Positions 54,236-64,000 of a stretch of 64,000 bases of DNA are shown piece after piece. Numbering within the stretch: the stretch's first letter is position 1; each line of letters starts with the position of its first letter. The notes beneath the pieces were generated by a model, which worked only from the letters and a program-made list of their open reading frames with translations, was not told the origin of the DNA and did not search any database. Position numbers and translations under genes: made by a program. The DNA is from Mycolicibacter heraklionensis (GTDB lineage: Bacteria; Actinomycetota; Actinomycetes; Mycobacteriales; Mycobacteriaceae), in contig NZ_CP080997.1 of NCBI RefSeq assembly GCF_019645815.1, positions 2,918,880 through 2,982,879 on the forward strand, in the 5' to 3' direction.

Positions 54236-55117
54236 CTAGGCCGCAGCGACGGCCGGGTCGCCCGCGGTGGCCGCCTGGTCACGCGAGAGCGCCGCGACCG
54301 CGGCGACCAGCGTGGCCACCGCCAACGCCAGGGTGAACACGGCATCGCGGCCGGGCTTGAGCACCTCGCCGAGCAGGACCATGCCCAGCGTCGCGGCCAC
54401 CATGGGCTCCAACACCGTGATCGTCGGCAACGAGGCTGTCAGGGAGCCGGCCCGAAACGACGATTGCTGATATACCGCGCCGGCCAGGGCGACGGCTCCC
54501 CATGCGTACAGCTCCGGTGCCGCGAGCAACGCGCGCGGGCCGTGGCCGATCAAGTCGACCACTCCCTTGGTCAGCACCGCGAAGATGCCCCACGAGATCG
54601 CCGACACCGCCGCCAGCAGCACGGCCGCCGCCGCGCGTCCCGCGTAGGCCCGCGCCCCGATCAGGCACAGCAACACGGTCGGCGCCAGCACCGCGATGAC
54701 CCAGACCCAGGACTCCAGCGAGGCCCGAGCCTGTCCGGCAGTGGGATGACCGACGGTGATGATGATGGACTCGGCCGCCACCAGCAGCGCCGACCACAGC
54801 CAGACCGAACGCCCCAGGCGGCGACCGGCTTGGCGGGCCCCGAGCGGCAGCGCGAACAACAGCGACGTGACGAGCACCGACTCCACCAGCAGTACCGACC
54901 CGAGTCCCAGAGCCACGGCCTGCAGACCCAAACCCACCAGGCCTGACATGGTGCCGACCCACCACCGCCGGTCGGTCAACAGCCGGGCGAACAGCGCTGC
55001 GGCTCCGATCCCCTGGTCACCAACCCGGTGGGCGCTGCGCTGCTGGATCACGTCGCTGATCGCGCTGAACAGCGCCGCCCCCAGTGCAAGCAGCACGGCG
55101 ACGGTCTCTTTCGCCAT
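54236..55117 (-). CDS. DMT-superfamily membrane protein, copy 2
   Basis: 293 residues from the ATG at 55117, with GAGGAGG 6 nt upstream. It aligns end to end with copy 1: LLALGAALFSAISDVIQQRSAH, GRAAAAVLLAAVSAISWGIFAVLTKGVV and FRAGSLTASLPTITVLEPMVA. The pair looks like a tandem duplication; M. tuberculosis has one such gene at this place. The open frame continues through the repeat array upstream, but that extension is an artefact of the repeats. Confidence 0.85.
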   Translation of the reverse strand: MAKETVAVLLALGAALFSAISDVIQQRSAHRVGDQGIGAAALFARLLTDRRWWVGTMSGLVGLGLQAVALGLGSVLLVESVLVTSLLFALPLGARQAGRRLGRSVWLWSALLVAAESIIITVGHPTAGQARASLESWVWVIAVLAPTVLLCLIGARAYAGRAAAAVLLAAVSAISWGIFAVLTKGVVDLIGHGPRALLAAPELYAWGAVALAGAVYQQSSFRAGSLTASLPTITVLEPMVAATLGMVLLGEVLKPGRDAVFTLALAVATLVAAVAALSRDQAATAGDPAVAAA

Positions 55118-55183
55118 TGCCGGCCTCCTCGGGAGTCTGCGGGTGCCGCGGATTACACCGGTGGCGATCGGACAGGCTACCGC

Positions 55184-55466
55184 CCGGCTCATGCGGCGGT
55201 CCCAGCTTCGCCTCTCCTCCGTCGAGCCTCGCTGAACCGCCCAGTCCAAGCGGCGCTCCCAGCTTCGCCCCTCCTCCGTCGAGCCTCGCTGAACCGCGGT
55301 GCTCATGCGGCGGTCCCAGCTTCGCCTCTCCTCCGTCGAGCCTCGCTGAACCGCGGTGCTCATGCGGCGGTCCCAGCTTCGCCTCTCCTCCGTCGAGCCT
55401 CGCTGAACCGCGGTGCTCATGCGGCGGTCCCAGCTTCGCCTCTCCTCCGTCGAGCCTCGCTGAACC
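55184..55466. repeat. Tandem repeat array C: four 57-bp units plus partial
   Basis: Units start at 55232, 55289, 55346 and 55403 (57 bp each), with a 48-bp partial unit at 55184-55231 and a short tail after 55460. The first full unit is diverged; the others are near-identical. Core GCGGTCCCAGCTTCGCCTCTCC and TCGAGCCTCG is clearly related to arrays A and B. This array lies between divergent genes and holds the whole 465-bp gap together with short flanks. Confidence 0.93.
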
Positions 55467-55582
55467 GCCGAGTTGGCGGCGCAGTGTGGCGGGCAACTGC
55501 TTCAATACTCTTGAATGCTTCTAGGCAGATCGAAGGCGCCGCGGTGCGCGGCAGATGCGCGGGTTATCCCGCGAAGGGTTAG

Positions 55583-56926
55583 GTGACGACAGCGATGACC
55601 ACTGACAGCGGTTCGTCCGCCCCCGCCCCACGCCCGGGTCCGCGTCCAGGGCCCCGCCCCGGACCCAAACCGGGTGCCCGGCCTGCCCCGGTCGTCATCG
55701 GGCCGCGCACCGCTGATCCGCATCGATTCGGGCGGGTCGACGATGACGGCACGGTGTGGCTCATCACCTCGACCGGCGAGCGGCAGATCGGCTCCTGGCA
55801 GGCCGGTGACCCTGAGGCCGCGTTCGCCCACTTCGGCCGCCGCTACGACGACCTGAGCACCGAAGTGACCCTGCTCGAGGAGCGGTTGACATCCGGCAGC
55901 GGTGACGCCCGCAAGATCAAGGCATCCGCGGCGGCACTGGCCGAGCAGTTGCCGACGGCCAGCGTGCTCGGTGACATCGAGGCGCTGGCGGCGCGGATCG
56001 CGGCGGTCAGCGACCACGCCGACACCGTCGCCGCAGCCGGGCGCGCGCAGCGCGATGAGCAGCGGGCGGCGGCGACCGCACGCAAGGAGGCGCTGGCGGC
56101 CGAAGCCGAGGAATTGGCCGCGAACTCGACGCAGTGGAAGGCCACCGGCGACCGGCTGCGGGCCATTCTCGACGAGTGGCGCACGATCACCGGCCTGGAC
56201 CGCAAGGTCGATGACGCGCTGTGGAAGCGCTACGCCGCGGCGCGGGACGGCTTCAACCGGCGGCGCGGCTCGCACTTCGCCGACCTCGACCGCGGCCGGG
56301 CCGGGGCGCGCGAGGAGAAGGAACGGCTGTGCAAGCGCGCCGAAGAACTGTCCGGTTCCACCGACTGGGCAGCGACCAGCGCCACGTTCCGGCAGCTGCT
56401 CGCCACCTGGAAGACGACCGGGCGGGCCTCGAAGGACGTCGACGAGGCACTGTGGCAGCGGTTCAAGGCCGCCCAGGACACGTTCTTCTCCGCCCGGAAC
56501 GCCGCGAACGCCGAACGTGACGCCGAGCTGGAAGCCAATGCCACCGCCAAGGAGGCCCTGCTGGCCGAGGCGGAGCGGATCGACCCGTCCAACCAGAACG
56601 CCGCGCGTGCCGCCCTGCGCTCGATCGTCACCAAGTGGGATGCCCTCGGCAAGGCGCCCCGGGAACGTTCCGCCGAGCTGGAACGGCGACTGCGGGCGGT
56701 GGAGAAAAAGGTGCGCGACGCCGGTGCCGCCGCCGAGGCAGCCGTGGTGGACCCCGAAGCCGAAGCGCGGGCCGCGCAGTTCCGTATCCGCGCCGAACAG
56801 TTCGAACGTCAGGCACTCAAGGCACAGGCTGCGGGCCGCGCCAAGGAGGCCGCCGAGGCCAGCGCCAACGCCGAGCAGTGGCGGCAATGGGCCCAGGCCG
56901 CCGAGCAGGCGCTCAACCGGCGCTGA
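55583..56926 (+). CDS. DUF349 coiled-coil protein
   Basis: 447 residues. A Pro/Gly repeat ([14 protein letters not shown]) at the N-terminus, a short beta region, then repeated DUF349 units ([62 protein letters not shown]), all helical and coiled-coil-like. Start GTG at 55583 (GAAGGG 5 nt upstream) or ATG at 55595. Corresponds to Rv2731. Function unknown. Confidence 0.87.
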   Translation: MTTAMTTDSGSSAPAPRPGPRPGPRPGPKPGARPAPVVIGPRTADPHRFGRVDDDGTVWLITSTGERQIGSWQAGDPEAAFAHFGRRYDDLSTEVTLLEERLTSGSGDARKIKASAAALAEQLPTASVLGDIEALAARIAAVSDHADTVAAAGRAQRDEQRAAATARKEALAAEAEELAANSTQWKATGDRLRAILDEWRTITGLDRKVDDALWKRYAAARDGFNRRRGSHFADLDRGRAGAREEKERLCKRAEELSGSTDWAATSATFRQLLATWKTTGRASKDVDEALWQRFKAAQDTFFSARNAANAERDAELEANATAKEALLAEAERIDPSNQNAARAALRSIVTKWDALGKAPRERSAELERRLRAVEKKVRDAGAAAEAAVVDPEAEARAAQFRIRAEQFERQALKAQAAGRAKEAAEASANAEQWRQWAQAAEQALNRR

Positions 56927-57007
56927 CGACCGGCCGATGTTTGAGCATCGGCGACCTCGGGCTACCACCCCCAGTGACGGCAACAACCAACTCACTGGAG
57001 GTGGCAG

Positions 57008-57463
57008 ATGAGCAATATCACCGCAGCACTCGACGTCAAGCGCCCAATCCGGACGGTCTACAACCAGTGGACGCAGTTCGAGTCGTTCCCGAAGTTCATG
57101 GAGGGCGTCGAACAGGTACAACAGCGCGACCCCACCCACTTGCACTGGAAGATCAAGGTGGGTCCCGCGTCGCGCGAGTTCGACGCGACCATCACCGAGC
57201 AACATCCCGAAGAACGGGTCGCGTGGCGATCCGACACCGGGCCGAGCCACGGCGGCGTGGTCACGTTCCACAAGATCGATGACGGCACCACCCGGGTGAC
57301 CACTCAGATGGACATCGACCCCGATGGCGTCCTGGAGAACGTGGCCGACAAGCTGAACATCCTCGACCACCGGGTCCATGCGGATCTCAAGCGGTTCAAG
57401 GACTTCATCGAGAACCAGCCCGCCGAAACCGGTGCCTGGCGCGGAGACGTGCCCCGACGCTGA
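57008..57463 (+). CDS. SRPBCC/polyketide-cyclase-like protein
   Basis: 151 residues, START-like fold: VKRPIRTVYNQWTQFESFPKFM at the N-terminus, HWKIKVGPASREFDATITEQ in the middle and a C-terminal helix LDHRVHADLKRFKDFIE. GGAGG before the ATG. Not part of the M. tuberculosis order here as far as I recall. Ligand unknown. Confidence 0.85.
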   Translation: MSNITAALDVKRPIRTVYNQWTQFESFPKFMEGVEQVQQRDPTHLHWKIKVGPASREFDATITEQHPEERVAWRSDTGPSHGGVVTFHKIDDGTTRVTTQMDIDPDGVLENVADKLNILDHRVHADLKRFKDFIENQPAETGAWRGDVPRR

Positions 57464-57485
57464 TCAAGCCGTGCCGAGGACGGGC

Positions 57486-58082
57486 CTACTCGCCCGGCGG
57501 CTGGTCCTCGGGACGGCTGAGGTCGTCCAACAGGTTTCGTGACTGCAGCTGCGCGGTGCTCTGCCTGCGCTCGGCCTCGGCGGCGAGCTGCAGCGCGGTG
57601 CGTGACCAGACCACGCGCGCCCAGTGAAACGTCAGCACGATCAGCGTGATCCAGGCCAGGATCAGTCCGAAGCCCGGGCCCGGGTGGCCTTGTACGGCGG
57701 TTTGCCGGGCCCACACGGCCAGCAGCCCCACGGCGCTGGCCACCGCCGAGCCCGCCAGCGCCACCCAGGCCACCGTCCAGCGCCGGGTCACCAAGGCCAG
57801 CAGCGAAAACCCCACCCCGAACACCAACGCCAACCACATGAACAGCTGCGACGGCAGCGTCACCAGGGCTTCGTCGGTGCCGTCGCCGGGGAACAGGACG
57901 TCCCAGCCGCGGACCGAGCCGGTGTGCGGCAACAGGAACGACCCCAGCAGCACGAATACGCAGATCGCGACGACCAGCCCTCGGCCGCCGGGGTCGATTT
58001 CCCCGGCGACGCGCCGTTCGGCGGCTTCCATGTCGGCGCGGTAGGCCTCCAAGTCGTGCTGGTTGTCCCCGCGGCCGCTCAT
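57486..58082 (-). CDS. Four-helix membrane protein (Rv2732c-like)
   Basis: 198 residues with four or five hydrophobic segments (e.g. [56 protein letters not shown]). Acidic and basic N-terminus, Gln/Arg-rich C-terminus. Its ATG overlaps the miaB stop (ATGA), so it is co-translated with miaB. Function unknown. Confidence 0.82.
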   Translation of the reverse strand: MSGRGDNQHDLEAYRADMEAAERRVAGEIDPGGRGLVVAICVFVLLGSFLLPHTGSVRGWDVLFPGDGTDEALVTLPSQLFMWLALVFGVGFSLLALVTRRWTVAWVALAGSAVASAVGLLAVWARQTAVQGHPGPGFGLILAWITLIVLTFHWARVVWSRTALQLAAEAERRQSTAQLQSRNLLDDLSRPEDQPPGE

Positions 58083-59545
58083 CGCGCCACCTCCGGCATC
58101 TTGGGCATGCCCAGTCCGACACCGGGCGCTGGTTGGGCATGACTGTCACCGGCCCTGGTGCGCCGGTGGCTCAGCAGAGCGCCGTCGGCCAGCAGATGGT
58201 GCGGCGCCGCACCGGTCACCGTCGTGGTCACCACGTCGCCGGGACGCACCTGCGCGGTTCCCGGAGCGAAGTGCACCAGCCGGCCGTCGCGCGCTCGGCC
58301 GCTCATCCGCGCCGTCTGGGCGTCCTTGCGGCCCTCACCGACCGCCACCAGCAGTTCGACGGTGCGCCCGATCTGGGCCCGATTCTCGTCCCACGAGATC
58401 TGTTCCTGCAGCTCGATCAGCCGGTCGTAGCGTTGCTGGACAACCTCTTTGGGCAGTTGATCGGGAAGCTCGGCGGCCGGGGTTCCGGGCCGCTTGGAGT
58501 ACTGGAAGGTGAACGCGGCCGAGAACCGGGCCGCGGCCACCACCTCGAGGGTCTCGGCGAAGTCCTGCTCGGTCTCACCGGGGAACCCGACGATCAGGTC
58601 GGTGGTGATGGCCGCGTCCGGGATGGCGGCCCGGACCCGGTCGAGGATGCCCAGGTAGCGCTCGGCCCGGTAGGAGCGGCGCATCGCCCGCAGCACCCGG
58701 TCCGAGCCGGACTGCAGCGGCATGTGCAGTGTGGGACAGACGTTCGGGGTCTGCGCCATCGCCTCGATGACGTCGTCGGTGAACTCGGCGGGATGCGGGG
58801 AGGTGAAGCGGACCCGCTCCAGGCCGTCGATGTCCCCGCAGGCCCGCAGCAGCGACGCGAACGCACCGCGGTCGCGCGGCAGGTCCGGGTCGGCGAACGA
58901 GACACCGTAAGCGTTGACGTTCTGGCCCAGCAGGGTCACCTCCAGGACGCCTTCGGCGGCCAGCGCCCGTACTTCGGCGAGGATGTCGTCGGGGCTGCGG
59001 TCCACCTCGCGGCCACGCAGCGACGGCACGATGCAGAAGGTGCAGCTGTTGTTGCAGCCGACGGAGATGGACACCCAGGCTGAATAGGCCGAGTCCCGGG
59101 CGGCGGGCAGCGACGACGGGAACTCCCGCAGCGATTCGACGATCTCGACCTGGGCGCTCCGGTTGTGCCGGGCACGCTCCAGCAGCGCCGGCAACGACCC
59201 CAGGTTGTGGGTGCCGAAGACGACGTCCACCCACGGCGCGCGACTCAGCACGCTGTCCTTGTCTTTTTGCGCCAGGCAGCCGCCGACAGCGATCTGCATG
59301 TCGGGGTTGCTGCGCTTGTTGGGGGCCAGGTGGCTCAGGTTGCCGTAGAGCTTGTTGTCGGCGTTCTCCCGCACCGCGCAGGTGTTGAACACCACCAGGT
59401 CGGCGTCGGCGTCGGCGGAGGCGCGGCGGTAACCGGCCGCCTCCAGCATGCCGGCAATGCGTTCGGAGTCGTGAACATTCATCTGACAGCCGTAGGTACG
59501 CACCTCGTAGGTGCGCATCTGTTCGGAAATCGCCGGCGAACTCAC
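58079..59545 (-). CDS. miaB: tRNA-2-methylthio-N6-dimethylallyladenosine synthase
   Basis: 488 residues. UPF0004 cysteines in [17 protein letters not shown] and VGGCLAQ, the radical-SAM triad in [12 protein letters not shown], and a C-terminal TRAM domain. Two [4Fe-4S] clusters. It methylthiolates i6A37, the product of MiaA. Starts with GTG at 59545. Confidence 0.95.
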   Translation of the reverse strand: MSSPAISEQMRTYEVRTYGCQMNVHDSERIAGMLEAAGYRRASADADADLVVFNTCAVRENADNKLYGNLSHLAPNKRSNPDMQIAVGGCLAQKDKDSVLSRAPWVDVVFGTHNLGSLPALLERARHNRSAQVEIVESLREFPSSLPAARDSAYSAWVSISVGCNNSCTFCIVPSLRGREVDRSPDDILAEVRALAAEGVLEVTLLGQNVNAYGVSFADPDLPRDRGAFASLLRACGDIDGLERVRFTSPHPAEFTDDVIEAMAQTPNVCPTLHMPLQSGSDRVLRAMRRSYRAERYLGILDRVRAAIPDAAITTDLIVGFPGETEQDFAETLEVVAAARFSAAFTFQYSKRPGTPAAELPDQLPKEVVQQRYDRLIELQEQISWDENRAQIGRTVELLVAVGEGRKDAQTARMSGRARDGRLVHFAPGTAQVRPGDVVTTTVTGAAPHHLLADGALLSHRRTRAGDSHAQPAPGVGLGMPKMPEVAR

Positions 59546-59630
59546 CCGGTCTATGGTACGGCGGCGGGTGACGCCCGAGTCGGTGGGAGTGACCCGGCCG
59601 ATAGCGGCGTCTCCGCGGTGGCTTCCTGGG

Positions 59631-59636
59631 TAGGGT
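59631..59636 (+). promoter_or_regulatory. Candidate -10 of the glutamate ABC operon
   Basis: TAGGGT followed by 8 nt and the ATG at 59645. No RBS is seen, so a leaderless first gene is likely. Confidence 0.45.
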
Positions 59637-59644
59637 CAGATCCC

Positions 59645-60402
<758 letters not shown>

Positions 60403-60403
<1 letters not shown>

Positions 60404-61233
60404 TGCTGACGGCGCGAACCCTGCACGTGCTGGCACGGGTCTGTGCCGTACTTCTGGCGTCACTTCTGGCGTCGGCACTGGCTGCGCTCTGCGGTGCGTG
60501 TGCGCCCCATGACAGCGGCAAGATCACCGTCGGCGTCAAGTTCGACCAGCCCGGATTGAGCGTCAAGAGGCCCGACGGCACGCTCAGCGGATTCGATGTC
60601 GACGTGGCCCGCTACGTGGCAGCCCGGCTGGGTTACCCGCCCGACCGCATCACCTGGATCGAAGCCCCGTCCGGCCAGCGCGAGATGCTGCTGCGCAACG
60701 GCCAGGTCGATTTCCTGGTGGCCACCTATTCGATCACCGATTCCCGGCGCCAGAAGGTCGACTTCGCCGGTCCCTACCTGCTGACCGGGCAGTCGCTGTT
60801 GGTGCGCGCCGACAACACCGACATCGCCGGTACCGCGTCGCTGCAGCGACACAAGAAACTGTGTTCGGTGTCGGGCTCGACCCCGGCCCAGCGGATCAAG
60901 GACCGCTACCCGGGCGTGCAGCTGCAGCGCTACGACACCTACTCGGCTTGTGTGGAGGCCCTGCGCAACGGTGCGATCGACGCGGTGACCACCGATGATG
61001 TGATCCTGGCCGGCTACGCCGCCCAGAGCCCCGGAGCCTTCAAGCTGGTGGGCGAGCGATTTTCCGAAGAGCTCTACGGGATAGGCGTGCAAAAGGGCAA
61101 CGACGGGTTGCGGCAGCGGATCAACGACGCCCTCGAAGAGATGGAACGCGACGGTTCGTGGCGGGCGGCGTTCGTGGACAACTTCGGCCCCGCCGGGTTC
61201 GCGGTGCCCGAGCCTCCCCCGATCAGCCGATGA
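60403..61233 (+). CDS. gluB: Amino-acid-binding lipoprotein (GluB-like)
   Basis: 276 residues. A hydrophobic signal ends in a weak lipobox (LCGAC) with a Cys near 31. Family 3 solute-binding protein: KITVGVKFDQPGLSVKRPDG, LSGFDVDVARYVAARLGY, and later AIDAVTTDDVILAGYAA. One base overlap with the ATPase stop (TGATG). Confidence 0.85.
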
Positions 61234-61907
61234 TGTTCGACGAGTATCGGGGCCAGATCCTCCAATCCTTCACCGTCACTGTCGAGTTGGCGGTGTTGTC
61301 CGGCACTCTCGCGCTGGTCTTGGGCACCGGATTGGCTGCGATGCGACTGGCTCCGGTGCCGGTGCTGCGGTGGCTCGGCGGCGGCTACGTCCATCTGGTG
61401 CGCAACACCCCGCTGACCCTGCTGTTGCTGCTGTGCTCGTTCGGCCTGGCCCAGACACTGGGAGTCACCCTGACCGACCCGCAGTCGCCAACGTCGATCG
61501 ACGACAGCAACTTTCGGCTGGCGGTGCTCGGGCTGAGCGTGTACACGGCATCATTCGTCTGCGAGGCGGTGCGCTCCGGTGTCAACACCGTGGGGATCGG
61601 GCAGGCCGAGGCCGCCCGCTCGCTGGGACTGAGCTTCACCCAGAATCTGCGGATCATCTTGCTTCCCCAGGCTTTTCGGGCTGTGATCATCCCGCTGGGC
61701 TCGGTGCTGATCGCGTTGACGAAAAACACCACGCTGGCCTCAGCGATCGGGGTCGCCGAGGCGGCGCTGCTGATGAAGTCGATGACCGAGAACACCGCGG
61801 CGTTGCTCGGGGTGGGTGCGGTGTTCGCCGCCGGCTTCGTCGTGCTCACCCTGCCGCTGGGCCTGTTGTTCGGATATCTGGGCCGGCGCTGGGCGGTGTC
61901 GCGGTGA
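61230..61907 (+). CDS. gluC: ABC amino-acid permease (GluC-like)
   Basis: 225 residues with five membrane segments and the EAA-type loop QAEAARSLGLSFTQNLRIILLPQAFR. ATGA overlap with the binding-protein gene. Confidence 0.87.
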   Translation: MMFDEYRGQILQSFTVTVELAVLSGTLALVLGTGLAAMRLAPVPVLRWLGGGYVHLVRNTPLTLLLLLCSFGLAQTLGVTLTDPQSPTSIDDSNFRLAVLGLSVYTASFVCEAVRSGVNTVGIGQAEAARSLGLSFTQNLRIILLPQAFRAVIIPLGSVLIALTKNTTLASAIGVAEAALLMKSMTENTAALLGVGAVFAAGFVVLTLPLGLLFGYLGRRWAVSR

Positions 61908-62788
61908 GGCCCGCACCCCGCGCGACGGTGCTGTTCGACACTCCGGGGCCGCGGGCCCGCGCCCGCTACCGCGCCATGTCAGTGGCGACGGTCCTGGCGG
62001 CCGGACTGCTGGGCTGGGTGCTGTACTCGCGGATGTCAGCCAAAGGCCAACTGGCCGCGGAGAAGTGGACGCCGTTTCTGACCGCGGACCTGTGGCGGAC
62101 CTATGTGCTGCCCGGGGTGGTGGGCACGCTGACCGCGGCGGCCTGGTCCATCGGTCTCGCGCTGATCCTCGGGGTCGGCCTCGGAGTCGGCCGGCTGTCG
62201 CAGGCCAGGCCGGTTCGCTGGAGTTGTGCGGTGGTGGTGGAATTCTTCCGGGCGATTCCCGTGCTGATCATGATGATCTTCGCCTACTTCGTCTATGGCC
62301 TGCTCAACGCATTCCCGCCGCAGCAGATCGCACTGGCCGGGGTGGTCACCGGCCTGACCCTCTACAACGGAGCCGTCATCGCCGAGATCGTGCGAGCCGG
62401 AGTGAACGCCCTGCCCGGCGGGCAGGGCGAGGCGGCCGCCGCACTGGGGCTGGGCTGGGGCCAGTCGATGCGGCTGGTCCTGCTGCCGCAGGCCGTCACC
62501 GCAATGCTGCCGGTGCTGGTCTCGCAACTGGTGGTGGTGCTCAAGGACACCGCCATCGGTTACCAGATCACGTTTGTCGAGATGGTGCGCCAAGGCACCG
62601 TCGTCGGCTCCCAGTACAGCAATTACCTGCCCGCACTGCTGGTGATCGCGGCACTGATGATCAGCGGAAACCTGGTGCTGTCGGCCGGCGCCATCGGGCT
62701 GGAGCGCCGGCTGCGCCGGGCCCGCCACTCCGCCTTGGAGGCGGCCACAATCGAGCCGGAGGGCACCCCCGGCGCCCGGGTCGTTTAG
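61904..62788 (+). CDS. gluD: ABC amino-acid permease (GluD-like)
   Basis: 294 residues from a GTG overlapping the previous stop (GTGA). Five or six membrane segments; EAA loop GGQGEAAAALGLGWGQSMRLVLLPQA and GYQITFVEMVRQG late. N- and C-terminal tails are longer than in GluC. Last gene of the operon. Confidence 0.86.
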   Translation: MRPAPRATVLFDTPGPRARARYRAMSVATVLAAGLLGWVLYSRMSAKGQLAAEKWTPFLTADLWRTYVLPGVVGTLTAAAWSIGLALILGVGLGVGRLSQARPVRWSCAVVVEFFRAIPVLIMMIFAYFVYGLLNAFPPQQIALAGVVTGLTLYNGAVIAEIVRAGVNALPGGQGEAAAALGLGWGQSMRLVLLPQAVTAMLPVLVSQLVVVLKDTAIGYQITFVEMVRQGTVVGSQYSNYLPALLVIAALMISGNLVLSAGAIGLERRLRRARHSALEAATIEPEGTPGARVV

Positions 62789-62850
62789 ACACTGCGCGCA
62801 CGGTGCCCGGCGTCTAGAGTCAGACTCGACAGCTACGACAGGAGACTCGG

Positions 62851-63090
62851 ATGGCCATCACCCCCAAGGACGCATTCAACGCCGCACGCGACATCGCCGC
62901 TCACGCCGTAGAGAAGGCCTCGGACATCGTCGAGGACGCCAGCGACATCATTCGCGGCGACGTCTCCGGCGGCGTGAACGCGATCGTCGCGGACTCCATG
63001 GAGATCGCCACGCACGCCGTGGAGCGGACCCGGGAAGCCTTCACCGGCAAGGACGAGGCCGAAGCAGCCGAGGCCGAGGAAGACGCCTAG
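62851..63090 (+). CDS. Small amphipathic protein, unknown
   Basis: 79 residues, almost wholly helical with heptad-like Ala/Val/Ile spacing (AHAVEKASDIVEDASDII) and an acidic end (EAAEAEEDA). AGGAG before the ATG. A TAGAGT about 35 nt upstream may be its -10. Looks like an apolipophorin/YtxH-like or cytosolic adapter helix protein; no assignment made. Confidence 0.72.
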   Translation: MAITPKDAFNAARDIAAHAVEKASDIVEDASDIIRGDVSGGVNAIVADSMEIATHAVERTREAFTGKDEAEAAEAEEDA

Positions 63091-63100
63091 CGGAGACCCC

Positions 63101-63637
63101 TCACACCCGGCGACGTTCTCGTTCAGCGGCCAATTCGGTGCTGACCACGTCATAGGACATCGACGGGCTGTAACCGCGCCGGGCGAGCATAGCCACCAGC
63201 CGGCGGGTGATCTTCACGTCGTCGTCGCCGAGCGTCTCCCGGCGAAGCTTGGCATGCACCAGTTGCTCGGCCCGGTCACGCTCGGCGGCGGCGTCGATGC
63301 CGTCCAGCGCTCCGGCGATCACGTCCTCGTCGACGCCTTTGGTGCGCAGCTCGGCGGCCAGCGCCTTGCGCCCTTTGCCCGCGTGCTCGCGCCGGGACCG
63401 CACCCATTGTTCGGCGAAATCGGCGTCATCGATCAAGCCGGCGGTGGCCAGCCGGTCCAGCACCCGGTCACTGACGTCGTCGGGGTAGCCGCGCTGGGCC
63501 AGCTGGCCGGCGAGCTCGGCGCGGGTGCGGGCCCGGGCGGTGAGCAGGCGAAGGCACAGTGACTTCGCCTGCTCCTCGCGTTTGGGCCCTGCTGCCTCGA
63601 CCGGCTCAGAAGTCGACGGGGGCGGGCAGGACTTCAT
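63101..63637 (-). CDS. recX: Recombination regulator RecX
   Basis: 178 residues from the ATG at 63637, inside the recA 3' end (32-bp overlap in another frame, as usual for recA-recX). Repeated helical motifs: [46 protein letters not shown] and [20 protein letters not shown]. Inhibits and tunes RecA filaments. Ends RERRRV as in M. tuberculosis. Confidence 0.93.
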   Translation of the reverse strand: MKSCPPPSTSEPVEAAGPKREEQAKSLCLRLLTARARTRAELAGQLAQRGYPDDVSDRVLDRLATAGLIDDADFAEQWVRSRREHAGKGRKALAAELRTKGVDEDVIAGALDGIDAAAERDRAEQLVHAKLRRETLGDDDVKITRRLVAMLARRGYSPSMSYDVVSTELAAERERRRV

Positions 63638-64000
63638 CGGCCAGCTCATCGGTCAGCACGGCGCCGATACCGAGCTTCTCCTTGATCTTCTTCTCGATCT
63701 CGTTGGCCACGTCGACGTTGGTCAGCAGGTAGTTGCGGGCGTTCTCCTTGCCCTGCCCCAGCTGTTCGCCGTCGTAGGTGAACCAGGAGCCGGACTTACG
63801 GATGAAGCCCTGGTCCACACCCATGTCGATCAGTGAGCCCTCACGGCTGATGCCCCGGCCGTAGAGGATGTCGAACTCAGCCTGCTTGAACGGCGGCGAG
63901 ACCTTGTTCTTGACCACCTTGACCCGGGTGCGGTTGCCGACCGCGTCGGTGCCGTCCTTGAGGGTCTCGATCCGCCGAACATCCAGGCGCACCGAGGCGT
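63606..64000 (-). CDS. recA: RecA, C-terminal part (runs off right end)
   Basis: About 131 C-terminal residues of Rec[38 protein letters not shown] and IREGSL-type [11 protein letters not shown], ending LPAPVDF. The intein-insertion region of M. tuberculosis RecA is included and is uninterrupted: VKNK runs directly into VSPPFKQ. recX overlaps the stop. Confidence 0.96.
   Translation of the reverse strand, partial: ASVRLDVRRIETLKDGTDAVGNRTRVKVVKNKVSPPFKQAEFDILYGRGISREGSLIDMGVDQGFIRKSGSWFTYDGEQLGQGKENARNYLLTNVDVANEIEKKIKEKLGIGAVLTDELADEVLPAPVDF

Noticed and set aside
54236..55420. Longer start for the second DMT gene, adding about 100 residues of repeated GSTEERRSWDRR
   Set aside because: The extension is the translation of the repeat array; a good RBS and the conserved start lie at 55117.

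Overview
This window is a piece of a mycobacterial chromosome (Mycobacteriaceae, but not the M. tuberculosis complex). Codons are strongly GC-rich. Gene content and order run closely parallel to the M. tuberculosis stretch around Rv2670c-Rv2737c: zapE-like, ribD-like, aftC, msrB, hemQ, hemY, hemE, dxs, trkB/trkA, dut, cei, ppgK, sigA, sigB, ideR, sthA, nrdR, lexA, fadE20, hflX, dapF, miaA, miaB, recX, recA. MPT64-like and MPT63-like secreted proteins, AftC and Cei are genus-typical. M. tuberculosis locus numbers are from memory. I found no insertion sequence, integrase, prophage, CRISPR array or rRNA, and no replication origin is evident.

Layout. 1-4.4 kb: the end of an ATPase regulator, an MPT64-like protein, a minus-strand tRNA-Val and a tRNA-Gly/Cys/Val operon, a small Gly-rich protein, a lipoprotein, an HTH/Clp-N protein behind a double palindromic operator, and an MPT63-like protein. 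4.4-16.2 kb: a 56-bp tandem repeat array, zapE-like ATPase, RibD-like reductase, a hydrolase-fold lipoprotein, aftC-msrB, an exported histidine-phosphatase-like protein, the hemE-hemY-hemQ heme operon, DUF3000 and RNase D. 16.2-30.5 kb: dxs, CBS protein, ArsB-like carrier, a TrmA-like methyltransferase with a KimA-like transporter facing trkB-trkA, DUF genes, a second 56-bp array, dut, cei and ppgK. 30.5-46.3 kb: sigA with a methyltransferase just downstream, sigB behind an ECF-type promoter, ideR, sthA, PAC2, nitrobindin, nrdR, the LysM gene/lexA SOS locus and an LGFP/sunset envelope protein. 46.5-64 kb: fadE20, a DEAD-box helicase, the miaA-dapF-hflX group, two DMT-type membrane proteins, a third repeat array (57-bp units), DUF349, SRPBCC, miaB, a glutamate-type ABC operon, and recX-recA running off the right end.

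Working together. Tight ATGA/GTGA overlaps mark operons: hemE-hemY, the KimA-like gene with the TrmA-like gene, trkB-trkA, the Rv2728c-like gene-miaA, dapF-hflX, miaB with its membrane neighbour, and gluABCD. Themes are core regulation (SigA, SigB, IdeR, LexA, NrdR), heme and isoprenoid synthesis, potassium control, envelope building, tRNA modification and DNA repair. Many genes have a TANNNT -10 element only 6-8 nt before the start codon, which predicts leaderless mRNAs. The least expected signals are the three related tandem arrays, the Clp-N operator, an ideal CRP site at -61.5 of leaderless cei, a hydrolase lacking its nucleophile serine, and a ribosome-binding site held in a hairpin loop before the DEAD-box gene.
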